Shown here: in pieces, positions 24,922-36,267 of the stretch
How the letters are laid out: the number at the start of each line of letters is the position of its first letter
How positions within the stretch are numbered: the first letter of the stretch is position 1
NCBI GenBank assembly: GCA_947630545.1
Contig: CANRHX010000008.1
Span: 1 to 60,276, forward strand
DNA: 60,276 nucleotides
DNA from: an uncultured Clostridia bacterium
Lineage (GTDB): Bacteria; Bacillota; Clostridia; TANB77; CAG-508
Reading direction: 5' to 3'
Notes under the pieces: generated by a model
What the model saw: the letters and a program-made list of their open reading frames with translations, nothing else
What the model was told of the DNA's origin: nothing
Database searches by the model: none
Made by a program: the position numbers and the translations under genes

Positions 24922-27114
24922 ATGCAAGAGCAAGAAGTAACTATACATGATATAATTGCAAAGAAAAAAGAACATTCAAGAAAAGTAGATACAAAACTTA
25001 TAATGAAAGCCTATGAATATGCTAACGAAAAGCATAATGGCCAACTTAGAAAATCTGGTGAACCATATATAGTTCATCCGCTTAATGTGGCATATATATT
25101 AGCAGATATAGGATTAGATGAAGCTACAATTTGTGCAGCTCTTCTTCATGATGTAGTAGAAGATACAGACGTAACACAAGAAGACATTATAAGAGAGTTT
25201 GGAGAAGAAATAGCTCAAATGGTTGCAGGAGTTACTAAATTAAGTAACATATCTTTTTCATCTGCAGAAGAACAACAAGTTGAGGATTATAGAAAAATGT
25301 TTCTTGCTATGGGAAAAGATATTAGAGTGATATTAATTAAACTTGCAGATAGACTTCATAATATGAGAACATTAAAACATTTAAAAAGAGATAGACAAAT
25401 AGCAAATGCAAAAGAAACAATGGATTTATATGCTCCACTTGCAAACAGATTAGGTGTATATTCATTAAAATGGGAATTAGAAGATTTAGCATTTAAGTAT
25501 TTATATCCAGAAGAATATCACGAATTAGTTGAGGGTATAAATAAAAAGAGAGACGAAAGACTTCAATTTATAAAAAAAATAATGGATGACATAAGAGTAG
25601 AACTAAAGGCACAACGAATTGATGCAGAAGTAACAGGAAGAGCAAAACATTTATATAGCATATATAGAAAAATGAAAAGAGATAATAAAACTCTTGACCA
25701 AATTTATGATTTATTTGCATTAAGAATATTAGTTAATTCTGTTAAAGACTGTTATGCTGCATTAGGAGTAGTACATGAATTATATAACCCAATGCCAGGA
25801 AGATTTAAAGATTATATATCTGTACCAAAACCAAATATGTATCAATCTATACATACAACATTAGTTGGAGAAAAAGGAACACCATTTGAAGTACAAATTC
25901 GTACATGGGAAATGCATAGAATTGCAGAGTATGGTATTGCTGCTCATTGGGCTTATAAAGAAGCAAGTTATTTAGGAAAAAAGAAATCTGTAAAAGTAGA
26001 AGAAGATAAGCTTTCATGGCTTCGTGAAACTCTAGAGTGGCAAAATGAAATAGAAGATCCACAAGAATTTTTAAATACATTAAAAACAGAGTTATTTGAA
26101 GACGAAGTATATGTATTTACACCGAAAGGCCTTATAAAAGTATTGCCAAGAGGAGCAACACCAATTGATTTCGCATATAGCATACATGAACAAATAGGAA
26201 ATCACATGACAGGTTGCAAAATTAATAGCAAAATGATGCCAATAGTAACTAAATTAGAAAATGGAGACATAGTAGAAATAGTAACATCAGATAATTCAAA
26301 AGGACCTAGTAGAGATTGGTTAAAATTTGTAAAAAGTACAAAAGCAAAAAATAAGATTCAATCTTTCTTTAAAAAAGCGCAAAAGGTTGAAAATATTGAA
26401 AAAGGAAAAGATTTAATTGACAAAGAAATAAAAAGAATAGGATTTAATCACACAGAATTATTCAAACCAGAATATATACAACCAGCTTTAGATAAATATA
26501 AATACAAAGATATAGAAGAAATGTATGCGGCAGTTGGATTTGGGGCAAATTCCCCTGTAAAAGTAATAGCAAGAATTTTACAAGAATACAAAAAAGCCCA
26601 TGAAGAAGAAAATATAGAACAAAAAATAGAAGAATTGTCAACAAGAAAAAATGTAAAAACAAAGCCGTCAGAATCAGGTGTAGTAGTAAAAGGAATAGAC
26701 AATTGTTTAGTAAAACTTTCAAAATGCTGTAATCCACTTCCTGGTGATGAAATAGTTGGATATATAACTAAAGGAAGAGGAGTTTCAGTACACAGAAAAG
26801 ATTGCTTAAATGTAAAAGATTTAATATCAGAAGAAAATAGAATGATTGATGTAGAATGGTATAATCAAAATCAATCAGATTATAATGTTGATATAGAAGT
26901 ATATTCAAACGATAGGTCTGGATTGCTAGTAGATATACTTAAAGAATTAGGTACAACCAAAGCAAAACTTATGGGAGTAAATACAAGAACAACAAAAGAA
27001 AAAATTGCTATTATAGATATTACAATTGAAGTAGAAAATTTAGATGAATTAAATAAAGTATTAAAAGCTATAAGAAAAGTAGATAGCGTATATGAGGTGC
27101 ATAGGAGGAAATAA
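24922..27114 (+). CDS. rel: Bifunctional (p)ppGpp synthetase/hydrolase Rel
   Basis: Rel makes and degrades (p)ppGpp in the stringent response. The 730 residues show the HD hydrolase domain (GEPYIVHPLNVAYIL, LLHDVVEDTDVT near 73, KLADRLHNMRTL near 143), the synthetase domain (GRFKDYISVPKPNMYQSIHT), TGS (VYVFTPKGLIKVLPRGATPIDFAYSIH), the Cys-containing KCCNPLPGDEIVGYITKGRG region and a C-terminal ACT domain. Both activities look intact. Its stop overlaps the next gene's ATG (TAATG). Confidence 0.96.
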   Translation: MQEQEVTIHDIIAKKKEHSRKVDTKLIMKAYEYANEKHNGQLRKSGEPYIVHPLNVAYILADIGLDEATICAALLHDVVEDTDVTQEDIIREFGEEIAQMVAGVTKLSNISFSSAEEQQVEDYRKMFLAMGKDIRVILIKLADRLHNMRTLKHLKRDRQIANAKETMDLYAPLANRLGVYSLKWELEDLAFKYLYPEEYHELVEGINKKRDERLQFIKKIMDDIRVELKAQRIDAEVTGRAKHLYSIYRKMKRDNKTLDQIYDLFALRILVNSVKDCYAALGVVHELYNPMPGRFKDYISVPKPNMYQSIHTTLVGEKGTPFEVQIRTWEMHRIAEYGIAAHWAYKEASYLGKKKSVKVEEDKLSWLRETLEWQNEIEDPQEFLNTLKTELFEDEVYVFTPKGLIKVLPRGATPIDFAYSIHEQIGNHMTGCKINSKMMPIVTKLENGDIVEIVTSDNSKGPSRDWLKFVKSTKAKNKIQSFFKKAQKVENIEKGKDLIDKEIKRIGFNHTELFKPEYIQPALDKYKYKDIEEMYAAVGFGANSPVKVIARILQEYKKAHEEENIEQKIEELSTRKNVKTKPSESGVVVKGIDNCLVKLSKCCNPLPGDEIVGYITKGRGVSVHRKDCLNVKDLISEENRMIDVEWYNQNQSDYNVDIEVYSNDRSGLLVDILKELGTTKAKLMGVNTRTTKEKIAIIDITIEVENLDELNKVLKAIRKVDSVYEVHRRK

Positions 27115-27762
27115 TGATTTTAAAAGAACTAAGGATACGTACATGGATAGGAGACCCAACAAATTGTTATATTGTATTTGATGAAGAAAGTAAAGATGTA
27201 ATAGTAATAGATCCAGCAGGAGATGTTGATAAAATAGTTGAAATGATAGATATTTTAAAACGGTAAAATAAAATATATATACATAACACACTGCCATGGT
27301 GACCATATTGCGGGAGTTACAGAGCTAAAAAAAAGATGTGGAGGAAAAATTTTAATACATAGAGAAGATGCAGAAGGACTAAATAATCCAGATATTAATT
27401 TATCTGGATATATCGGACTACAAGAAATAGAATTAGAAGCGGATTCAAGAATAGATGATGGAGATTTAATACATATTGGAAATCTAGAATTTAAAGTTAT
27501 ACACACACCAGGTCATACAAAAGGAGGGACATGCCTTTACTGTGATAAGGAAAAATGTCTGTTTTCAGGAGATACATTATTTAGAGGAACATGGGGAAGA
27601 ACAGATTTACCAACAGGTAGCATAGAAGATATAATGAATTCAATAACAAAAAAACTACTTATTTTACCTGATGATACTATTGTATATCCAGGACATGGTA
27701 AATCTACGATAATAAATGAAGAAAAACCAATATATTTAGAATTAAAACCAAAGAAATGGTAA
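27114..27762 (+). CDS. MBL-fold metallo-hydrolase, +1 shift at CGG
   Basis: With one +1 shift this is a 215-residue glyoxalase-II-like hydrolase, the usual size. Zero frame gives 50 residues (WIGDPTNCYIVFDEESKDVIVIDPAG...DILK) and stops at CGG-TAA (27261-27266). Dropping the C gives ILK-GKIKYIYITHCHGDHIAG, with the metal motif THxHxDH, then HTPGHTKGGTC, FSGDTLF and VYPGHG. Everything needed for catalysis lies after the shift, so the short zero-frame product would be useless. Downstream of rel with an overlapping start; this pairing is common in Clostridia. Confidence 0.85.
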
Positions 27763-27769
27763 AAAATAG

Positions 27770-27797
27770 TTGTAAATTTTAAAAAAATTGATATAAT
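27770..27797 (+). promoter_or_regulatory. Putative pfkA promoter
   Basis: TTGTAA (27770-27775), 16 nt, TATAAT (27792-27797). Confidence 0.4.
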
Positions 27798-27843
27798 AAT
27801 TTCAAAAGTTTTGGGTATTAACCAGAAAAAGGAGGAAAAAAGT

Positions 27844-28980
27844 ATGTTAAAAAAAGTAGCAATAATAACAAATGGTGGTGATGCACCAGGTTTAAATACT
27901 GTAATAAGAGCAATAGTAAAAACTGCTGAAACAAATGGTATTGAATGTTATGGCTATATTGAAGGGTATAGAGGCTTATTAGAAAATAACTATATAAAAT
28001 TAGATTCAAAAACAAATGCATCAGGGCTTTTGCATAGAGGAGGAACAATAATAGGTACATCAAATAGTACAAACGTATTCAATTTAAAAGTGGAAGAAAA
28101 TGGACAAATTGTGTATAAAGATATGTCACAACAATGTATAGACAATATAAAAAATGCAGGATTTGATTGCATATTTACTCTTGGAGGAGATGGCACACAA
28201 AAATCTGGAAGAGATTTTTCCTTAAAAGGAGTAAATGTAATAGGAGTTCCAAAAACAATAGATAATGATGTTGCACATACTGATAGAACTTTTGGTTATA
28301 ACACGGCTGTATCAGTTGCAACAGAAGCATTAGATAGACTTCATTCTACTGCAGAATCTCATCATAGGATAATGGTTTTAGAAGTAATGGGAAGATATGC
28401 AGGATGGATTGCTCTAGAATCTGCAATAGCAGGAGGAGCAGACGTTGCTTTAATTCCAGAAATACCATTTGATATAAATAAAGTAGCACAAAAAATTGAA
28501 GAAAGAAAAAGAATAGGGAAAAAATTTAGTATAGTAGTAGTATCAGAAGGAGCAAAACCTAAAGACGGAGATATCGTTATTAAGAAAAAATTAGATGATG
28601 GAAAAGGATTAGATAATATAAGGCTTGGCGGTATTGGAGATCAAGTTGCAGAAGATTTAGAAAAATTAACAGGATTAGTTTCAAGATGTACAGTATTAGG
28701 ATATGTACAAAGAGGTGGAACACCAACTGCTTATGATAGAGTTTTATCTACAAAATATGGTGTTGAAGCTATGAAACTTGCATTAGAAGGAAAGTTTAAT
28801 GTTCTAGTAACATATAAAAACGGTAAAATGAGTTATGCATCACTTGAAGATGTTGTTGGAAATAATAAAGAAATAGGAGCTGCATCTGGAAATACAGCCA
28901 AAAGTAATATAAGAAAAATTGAAATGGATGATCCATTAATTAAGGCTGCAAGAGCAATTGGAATTAATTTAGGAGATTAA
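27844..28980 (+). CDS. pfkA: 6-phosphofructokinase (mixed-substrate group)
   Basis: Phosphorylates fructose 6-phosphate in glycolysis. I place the start at 27844 after AAAGGAGGAAAAAAGT, giving 378 residues beginning LKKVAIITNGGDAPGLN. The donor site reads LGGDGTQ with Gly where PPi enzymes have Asp, combined with GVPKTIDND with Lys where classic ATP enzymes have Gly. This combination, and the length, fit the group III family rather than E. coli-type PfkA. ATP is the likely donor, but that is inference. Active-site block HHRIMVLEVMGRYAGWIAL is present. Confidence 0.9.
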   Translation: MLKKVAIITNGGDAPGLNTVIRAIVKTAETNGIECYGYIEGYRGLLENNYIKLDSKTNASGLLHRGGTIIGTSNSTNVFNLKVEENGQIVYKDMSQQCIDNIKNAGFDCIFTLGGDGTQKSGRDFSLKGVNVIGVPKTIDNDVAHTDRTFGYNTAVSVATEALDRLHSTAESHHRIMVLEVMGRYAGWIALESAIAGGADVALIPEIPFDINKVAQKIEERKRIGKKFSIVVVSEGAKPKDGDIVIKKKLDDGKGLDNIRLGGIGDQVAEDLEKLTGLVSRCTVLGYVQRGGTPTAYDRVLSTKYGVEAMKLALEGKFNVLVTYKNGKMSYASLEDVVGNNKEIGAASGNTAKSNIRKIEMDDPLIKAARAIGINLGD

Positions 28981-29066
28981 ATTTGTATTTTTTTTCAAAA
29001 AGTTGTATAATAGGACTAAAATATAATTATATAAAATATAATTAAAAGAAAGGATTGTGATTTTCG

Positions 29067-29807
29067 ATGTTAGAAAATAATGAAGAAAATGATAAGGAAG
29101 AAATTAAACAAGAGAAAATTGAAAACAAAACAGAAGATACAAATCAAGAACCAAAAAAGAATGAAACGGCAAAAGAATTAAAAAATGAAGCATCAAAAAC
29201 TGTAAATCAAGTTAAAGACACAATAAAAAATACAAACATAAAAGAAGATAGTATAGAAGCAAAGAACTTTGTAAAAGAAATGTTTTCAAAGCCAACTTTA
29301 AAAATAAAAGAAGTTGTAGAAGATACTACTCAAAAAACTTTAAAATATGCAATAATAATATTAGTAGTTTGGACAGTAGTTGTATTATCAAAGACATTAT
29401 TTTTTAGTGGTGTAATGAGTATGCCTGGAGGAACAGCAATACTTTCTATTATAAAAACACTAATCCAACCTGCGTTAATAATATTGCTAATGTCTGCCAT
29501 TATATTAATGCTTAGCAAACAAAATAAAAAAAGTTTAACAACCATAATATCTACTATAACAATTGCTCATATTCCAGTTGTAATAAGTTCAATCATAACA
29601 TATCTAAATTATTTAGGAGGAGAAGTAATTAGAATAACAAGTCCAATCAGTTCATTCTGCTCACTAATTTCAATTGTATTAACATATTTTGCTGTAAAAT
29701 TTTTATTAGATAAAGATGATGACGAAGCAATAAAATCATTTGCATTAGTAGAAATTATATATTTAGCTGTAGCATTTGTACTAACATTTTTAGGAATATA
29801 TATATAA
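29067..29807 (+). CDS. Membrane protein with charged N-terminal tail
   Basis: Residues 1-85 are Glu/Lys/Asn-rich and predicted disordered or coiled. About five hydrophobic segments follow from residue 92 to 246 (KYAIIILVVWTVVVL; PALIILLMSAIILML; IAHIPVVISSIITYL; last LAVAFVLTFLGIYI). The arrangement recalls Yip1-like membrane proteins, but I cannot assign a family. AAAGGATTGTGATTTTCG precedes ATG. Single gene ending in a terminator shared with mgtA. Confidence 0.6.
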   Translation: MLENNEENDKEEIKQEKIENKTEDTNQEPKKNETAKELKNEASKTVNQVKDTIKNTNIKEDSIEAKNFVKEMFSKPTLKIKEVVEDTTQKTLKYAIIILVVWTVVVLSKTLFFSGVMSMPGGTAILSIIKTLIQPALIILLMSAIILMLSKQNKKSLTTIISTITIAHIPVVISSIITYLNYLGGEVIRITSPISSFCSLISIVLTYFAVKFLLDKDDDEAIKSFALVEIIYLAVAFVLTFLGIYI

Positions 29808-29811
29808 TAAA

Positions 29812-29851
29812 AAAATAAGGCTTAAGGAAATTTTTCCTTAAGTCTTATTTT
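29812..29851. terminator. Bidirectional terminator between convergent genes
   Basis: AATAAGGCTTAAGGAAA pairs with TTTCCTTAAGTCTTATT (one G-U), with A-rich and T-rich flanks on both sides. Serves the gene ending at 29807 and the ATPase gene ending at 29864. Confidence 0.85.
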
Positions 29852-29863
29852 TATTTGCATATT

Positions 29864-32474
29864 TTAAATCCATTCACCATATTTTTTCATATAAATTTTC
29901 TTTGCAAACAATGCAACAATACAATATAAAATAGGAACGCCTAAAATAATAGCTATATACTGAGGTGCAAGAGGAACTAGTCCTATTAAATTTCCTAAAA
30001 ATGTAAAAGGAACAACTATACCTATAATACTTAAACCAATAGATGAAGCATATACAGCTTTATTTGCATTACTTTGTATAAATGGCATTTTTGCAGTTCT
30101 AATAATATGCAATCCAATTAAATTAGAAACAATGCTATAACTAAACCAAACTGTTTGGAAGGTAGCAGGATCACGTAAATTACATGCAAACCACATTAAG
30201 GCAAAAACGACTAAGTCAAACATAGAACTAAGTGGTCCCATAAATAGCATAAAATTTAGCAAACTCTTTACTTTAAATTGTTTTGGTTTACTTAAATATT
30301 CTTTATCAACATTATCAAAAGGAAGAGTTAATTGACCAAAATCATATAGTAAACTTTCTACTAATAATTGTATTGGAGTTTCTGGTAAAAATGGGAGTAA
30401 TATACTTGCTATAATTATTGAAACAACTTCTCCAAAATTGAAGCTTACAGCCATTTTTATATATTTCATCAAATTTCCAAAAGTTTTTCTACCGTTCTTT
30501 AACTCCATCTAATAGAACATTTAAGTCTTTTTCTAACAAAATTATATCTGCAGATTCTTTCGCAATATCTACAGCAGTATCTACGGAGATACCAACATCA
30601 GAATTTGTAAGAGAAGGACTATCGTTTATACCATCTCCCATATAACCCACAACATTACCAGATTCTTTAAGAAGCCTTACAATTCTAGCCTTTTGAATAG
30701 GAGATAATTTAGCAAATATATTATTTCTTTTTAATAGACCAATTACAGCCATGTCATGTAATTTTTCTATTTGACTTCCAAGGATTATATTTTTAGAATT
30801 TATACCAACTTTATTACATACACATCTTGTAACTTCAGCATTGTCACCAGTTAGAACAATAACACGGATTCCAGCTTTATTTAATCTCTCTATAGATTCT
30901 TTGGCACTTTCTTTTGGAGGATCTAAAAATCCAATAAATCCCATAAGTACCATATTCTTTTCTGCTGACACATCAAAATTTTCTATTGAATTTATATCAT
31001 TTTTTTGGCATACAGCGACAACTCTTAATCCATCTTTATTTAATTCTTTACTAATTTTTCTAATATTTTCTTTAATTTCTTTTGTAATATTAAATACTTG
31101 ACCTTGATAATCTACCATAGTGCAAATACTTAAAATTTCTTCAACTGCTCCTTTAGTAATCATTTGCCTTTTTGTACCATCTGTAACTATTACAGATAAA
31201 CGTCTTCTCGTAAAGTCAAATGGAATTTCATCTATTTTTTTATACTTTTCTTTAAATTCTGCCATACCATTTTTTAAGCCTCTATCAATTACAGCCTCAT
31301 CCATATTACTTTTTAAACCAGTTTGAAAAAATGCGTTAATAAATGCGTGTTTTAAAACTCTTGTATCTTCATTTCCATGTATATCTAAATATTTTTCAAG
31401 GACTATTTTATCTTCAGTTAATGTACCAGTTTTATCTGTACATAAAATATTCATTCCTCCAAGACTTTGAATTGAGTCAAGTTTTTTTACAATAGTCTTC
31501 TTTTTAGACATTCTTACAGCACCTTTAGAAAGACAAGATGAAAGTATAACAGGTAGAAGCAAGGGGGTTATTCCAATAGCTATTGCAACAGCAAATGTAA
31601 ATGCTGTTAAACTGTCATGTTTCCATGCATTTAATACAAATACAAGAGGTATTAAAATTATCATAAACCTTATTAATAATTTTGAAATTGATTCAATTCC
31701 TTTTTGGAAAGAAGTTTTTGGTTTTCCAGTTGTTATTGTATTTGCTACTTTACCAAAATATGTTGAATCTGCAGTTTTAATAACAATACCTTTAGCACTT
31801 CCACTAATTACATTTGTTCCCATAAAACAAATTGTATCTAAATCTGAAATATTATCAATTTCTTCTATAGGAATTTCTGATTCCGGTTGCTTTTTAACAG
31901 CATCAGATTCACCAGTTAATGACGATTGACCAACATATAAGTCTTTAGCCTCAATTATTCTTAAATCTGCTGGAATCATACTTCCAGCTGAAAGTTTAAC
32001 GATATCACCAATAACAACTTCTCTAATTGGTATTTTAATTTCTTTGCCATTTCTAATTACAGAAGTGGTCGTAGCGACGAGTTCTTTTAATTTTTGTGCT
32101 GCTTTATTTGAACGATAAACTTCAAAAAATTCTAGAAATGTACTTGCAAAAACTAATACTATTATTACAATTATATTTGCATAACTTGGCGTTTTTGGAA
32201 GTAATACATCAGTGTAGATTAATATTAAAGTAATTCCCATAAGAATGCTATTGAATGGGCTAAATAAACTACTAAAAAAGTAATTATACCATTTTTTTGG
32301 TTTTGCTTGTTTTATTTCATTATAACCTAAATTATGTAGTAGTTCTTCAGCTTTAGAGCTAGACAAGCCATTTTCATTTACTTTGTAAGTTTCAATAAAT
32401 TCTTTTGTGCTTAAAGTACATTCTTTGCCATACATATCGAGTGCTACGTTTTCATTCTTTTTTGTTTCTTGCAT
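29864..32474 (-). CDS. mgtA: MgtA-type P-type ATPase, +1 shift at CGG
   Basis: With one +1 shift this is an 869-residue P-type cation pump of the MgtA/P3B type, the normal size. Before the shift: cytoplasmic N terminus, M1-M4, LTGESDAV near 187, phosphorylation motif CTDKTGTLTED near 345, TGDNAEVTR and YMGDGINDSPSL near 608. The zero frame stops at DGVKER-TAG, because codon CGG (30494-30492) is followed by TAG. Dropping the C gives DGVKE-GRKTFGNLMKYIKMA and then all remaining helices (M5-M10) to 29864. The hinge is the conserved EGRKTFGN of MgtA pumps. Without the shift the pump lacks its transport half. Confidence 0.88.
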
Positions 32475-32632
32475 TTTTTAATTCCTTCTTTCGTAAAGTT
32501 TTTTTATTTATTATATCACTAAATAAAAAAAAGTAATCAAATTTTAAAAATTAATCCATATTTTTTTTATTTTATAATGAAATCTTAAAAAATAAATGTT
32601 ATAATAAGAAAAATAAATTTAGGAGGCAAGAA

Positions 32633-35600
32633 ATGTCAAAATTTGTACACTTACATATACATAGTGAATTTAGTTTATTAGATGGAGCAAATAGAATAAA
32701 AGACATACCAAAACGAGCTAAAGAGCTAGGAATGGATGCAATAGCGATAACAGATCATGGTGTTATGTATGGAGCAATAGATTTTTACAAAGCATGCAAA
32801 GCAGAAGGAGTAAAACCAATAATAGGGTGCGAAGTATATGTTGCACCACGTACAAGATTTGACAAAGAGTCAGGAATAGATAATAAATATAATCACTTAA
32901 TCTTGCTTGCAAAAAACAACCAAGGATATAAAAACTTAAGCAAACTAGTATCTATAGGATTTGTAGAAGGGTATTATTACAAACCAAGAATAGATTTAGA
33001 AGTATTAGAAAAATACCACGAAGGGTTAATATGCTTAAGTGCATGTTTAGCAGGAAGTGTAAATCAGGCATTATTAAATGGAAATACTGAAAAAGCAGAA
33101 GAAATAGCACTATGGCACAAAAAAGTATTTGGCAAAGATTATTATATAGAGATACAAAATAACGGATTACAAGAACAAGTATTAGCAAACCAAAAACTAA
33201 TACAGTTAGCTAGAAAACTTGACATCCCTTTAGTTGCAACAAATGATGCACATTATTTAAAAAAAGAAGACGCATATAATCACGAAGTTTTGCTTTGCAT
33301 ACAAACGGGGAAAAGAATGAGTGATCCTGACAGAATGAGATTTGAAACAGATGAACTGTACATTAAATCTCCAGAAGAAATGATAGAATATTTTAGTAAT
33401 TTTCCAGACGCAATAGAAAACACAGTAAAAATTGCTAATGAATGTAATGTAGAATTTGAGTTTGGTCATACAATCCTTCCAAACTATGATGTACCAGCTG
33501 AATTTGCAACACACTATGATTATTTAAAAAAATTATGTGATGATGGAATAAAGCAAAGGTATGGAGAAAATCCGTCACAAGAAATAATAGATAGGGAAGC
33601 TTATGAACTTTCTGTTATAGAAAAAATGGGATTCGTTGATTATTTCTTAATTGTATGGGATTACATTCATTTTGCAAAAGAAAATGGAATACCAGTTGGA
33701 CCAGGGCGTGGAAGTGGAGCTGGTTCAATAATAGCGTATGCAATAGGAATAACAGACATAGATCCAATAAAATATGGACTTATGTTTGAAAGATTTCTAA
33801 ATCCAGAAAGAATAAGCATGCCTGATTTTGATGTTGATTTTTGTTATGAACGTAGACAAGAAGTTATAGATTATGTAGCAAGAAAATATGGAAAAGACCA
33901 TGTTTCACAAATTATAACTTTTGGCACAATGGCTGCAAAAATGGTTATTCGTGATGTTGCAAGAGTTTTAGATGTTCCATATTCAGAAGCAGATCAATTA
34001 GCAAAAATGATACCAAATGAAATTCACATAACAATAAAAAAAGCATTAGAACAAAATAAAGAATTAAAAAATTTATATGAGACAGATGAAAGTACAAAGA
34101 ATTTATTAGATATTGCAATGCATCTTGAAGGAATGCCAAGACAGGCTTCAACACATGCATGTGGAATTGTTATAACAAAAGAACCAGTAGATAATTATGT
34201 TCCACTATATGTAAGAGATGATCAAATAGCAACACAATATATAATGACAACATTAGAAGAACTAGGATTACTAAAAATGGACTTTTTGGGGTTACGTACA
34301 TTAACAGTAATTCAAGACACAATAAACCTAGTAAAAGAAAATCAAGGAATAGATGTAGAATTTGATAAAGATATGTCAGACCCCAAAGTGTATAAACTAT
34401 GGCAAGAAGGAAAGACTATGGGAATATTTCAATTTGAATCTCAAGGTATGACAAACTTTATGAAAGAATTGAAGCCAGATTGTTTAGAAGACATAATAGC
34501 TGGAGTTTCCTTGTATAGACCCGGACCTATGGATCAGATACCAAGATATATAAAGGGAAAATTGCATCCAGGTCATAATGAATATACACACCCAAGTTTA
34601 GAGCCAATATTAAATGTAACCTATGGTTGTATGGTTTACCAAGAACAAGTTATGCAAATTGTGCGTGATTTAGCAGGATACTCATTAGGTAGAGCAGATT
34701 TGGTAAGACGTGCAATGGGAAAGAAAAAACTAGATGTAATGGCAAAAGAAAGAGAAATATTTATTCATGGACAAGTAGATGACCAAGGAAAAATAATAGT
34801 TCCAGGCTGTATAAGAAATGGTATTGATGAAAAATCAGCCAATAAAATATTTGATGAAATGGCAGAATTTGCAAAATATGCTTTTAATAAATCGCATGCA
34901 GCTTGTTATGCAGTAGTAGCTTACAGAACAGCATACTTAAAAGCATATTATCCAACAGAATTTATGGCAGCAATGTTAAACAGTTTTCTAGGAAATCTTG
35001 ACAAAATTCCTCAATACATAGATGAATGTAAAGAACTTGGAATAAAAATTTTAAAGCCAGACATAAATATGAGTTCAGAAAAATTTACAGTTGAGGGAAA
35101 CAAAATTCGTTTTGGACTTGGAAGTATAAAAAATGTTGGAAGTGTTCCAGTACAAAATATTGTAAGACAAAGAAAAGAAAATGGCAAATATAAAAGCTTT
35201 ACAGATTTTTGCGAAAGAATAGCAGAAGAACAAGTAAATAAAAAATGCATAGAAAGTTTAATAAAAGCTGGAACATTTAGTGAATTTGAACAGACAAGAA
35301 GTACACTGTTAGCTTCATTTGAAAATATAGTAGATGTTATTCAATCAAGCAATAAAAAAGGTTTAAATGGTCAAGTATCAATGTTTGATTTAGGAAATGA
35401 GCAAGAAAAAGAACAAATGAATGAAATAAAATATTCATTTGAAGAACATGAAGAATTGCCAAATAAAGAATTATTATCTTTAGAAAAAGAAATGCTTGGA
35501 ATATATATATCTGGACATCCCTTAGAAAAATTACGTAGCCAAATAGAAGCTCAAACTACAATTAATTCAATGAAATTAAAAGAAATAGATGAACAAATGA

Positions 35601-36139
35601 ATACCACTTTAACCAATGATGAAGTTCCACAAGCTCCAAATTTAGTAGAAAAAGTAAAATATAAAGATGGTCAAAATGTAAAATATGCAGGAATAATTAC
35701 ATCAATAAAAAAGAAATACACCAAAAATAACAAAATAATGGCATTTGTTACAATAGAAGATTTATATGGTCAAGCAGAAATAATTGTTTTTGAAAATGCT
35801 TATATGGCATCTGGAAAAAGTTTAGTAGAAGAAAATATAGTTATTGTTGATGGAAGATTAAGTATTAGAGAAGATGATACAAGTACAATAATTGCAAATG
35901 AAATAAAAGATTTTGGTGAACAAAAACAAAAGATGCTTGTTATTGATATTACAAATGCTACCGAAGAACAAAAAGAAAAATTAAGAGGAGCAATAAAATT
36001 TTTTAATGGAGATAGAAATAACATGCCTGTTTGTGTTAAGGTAAATGAGGAATTAAAATCATGTGGGGCAATTTATTGTACAGATGAAATAATAAAATTT
36101 TTTAAAGAAATTGTTGGACAAGAGAATATAAAAATATAA
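32633..36139 (+). CDS. dnaE: DNA polymerase III alpha subunit DnaE
   Basis: The 1168-residue C-family polymerase begins with a PHP domain (FVHLHIHSEFSLLDGA; AITDHGVMYG). It has the palm motifs GPGRGSGAGSIIAYA near 356 and PDFDVDFCYERR near 400, fingers (VYQEQVMQIVRDLAGY; GRADLVRRAMGKKK), a helix-hairpin-helix segment, and a C-terminal OB fold (YAGIITSIKKKYTKN). AGGAGGCAAGAA precedes ATG. Its intergenic region with the divergent mgtA carries a TATAAT near 32600. Confidence 0.96.
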   Translation: MSKFVHLHIHSEFSLLDGANRIKDIPKRAKELGMDAIAITDHGVMYGAIDFYKACKAEGVKPIIGCEVYVAPRTRFDKESGIDNKYNHLILLAKNNQGYKNLSKLVSIGFVEGYYYKPRIDLEVLEKYHEGLICLSACLAGSVNQALLNGNTEKAEEIALWHKKVFGKDYYIEIQNNGLQEQVLANQKLIQLARKLDIPLVATNDAHYLKKEDAYNHEVLLCIQTGKRMSDPDRMRFETDELYIKSPEEMIEYFSNFPDAIENTVKIANECNVEFEFGHTILPNYDVPAEFATHYDYLKKLCDDGIKQRYGENPSQEIIDREAYELSVIEKMGFVDYFLIVWDYIHFAKENGIPVGPGRGSGAGSIIAYAIGITDIDPIKYGLMFERFLNPERISMPDFDVDFCYERRQEVIDYVARKYGKDHVSQIITFGTMAAKMVIRDVARVLDVPYSEADQLAKMIPNEIHITIKKALEQNKELKNLYETDESTKNLLDIAMHLEGMPRQASTHACGIVITKEPVDNYVPLYVRDDQIATQYIMTTLEELGLLKMDFLGLRTLTVIQDTINLVKENQGIDVEFDKDMSDPKVYKLWQEGKTMGIFQFESQGMTNFMKELKPDCLEDIIAGVSLYRPGPMDQIPRYIKGKLHPGHNEYTHPSLEPILNVTYGCMVYQEQVMQIVRDLAGYSLGRADLVRRAMGKKKLDVMAKEREIFIHGQVDDQGKIIVPGCIRNGIDEKSANKIFDEMAEFAKYAFNKSHAACYAVVAYRTAYLKAYYPTEFMAAMLNSFLGNLDKIPQYIDECKELGIKILKPDINMSSEKFTVEGNKIRFGLGSIKNVGSVPVQNIVRQRKENGKYKSFTDFCERIAEEQVNKKCIESLIKAGTFSEFEQTRSTLLASFENIVDVIQSSNKKGLNGQVSMFDLGNEQEKEQMNEIKYSFEEHEELPNKELLSLEKEMLGIYISGHPLEKLRSQIEAQTTINSMKLKEIDEQMNTTLTNDEVPQAPNLVEKVKYKDGQNVKYAGIITSIKKKYTKNNKIMAFVTIEDLYGQAEIIVFENAYMASGKSLVEENIVIVDGRLSIREDDTSTIIANEIKDFGEQKQKMLVIDITNATEEQKEKLRGAIKFFNGDRNNMPVCVKVNEELKSCGAIYCTDEIIKFFKEIVGQENIKI

Positions 36140-36267
36140 AAATATTAATAAATACTTGCAAACTAAAATATTTTGGTATAGAATTGAATTGCCATGTAAA
36201 ATAATGGTAATAATATAAAAAAGACTTCAAGAAATTTATTGCTTGAAATCAAAAGGAGGAAAAAAAT

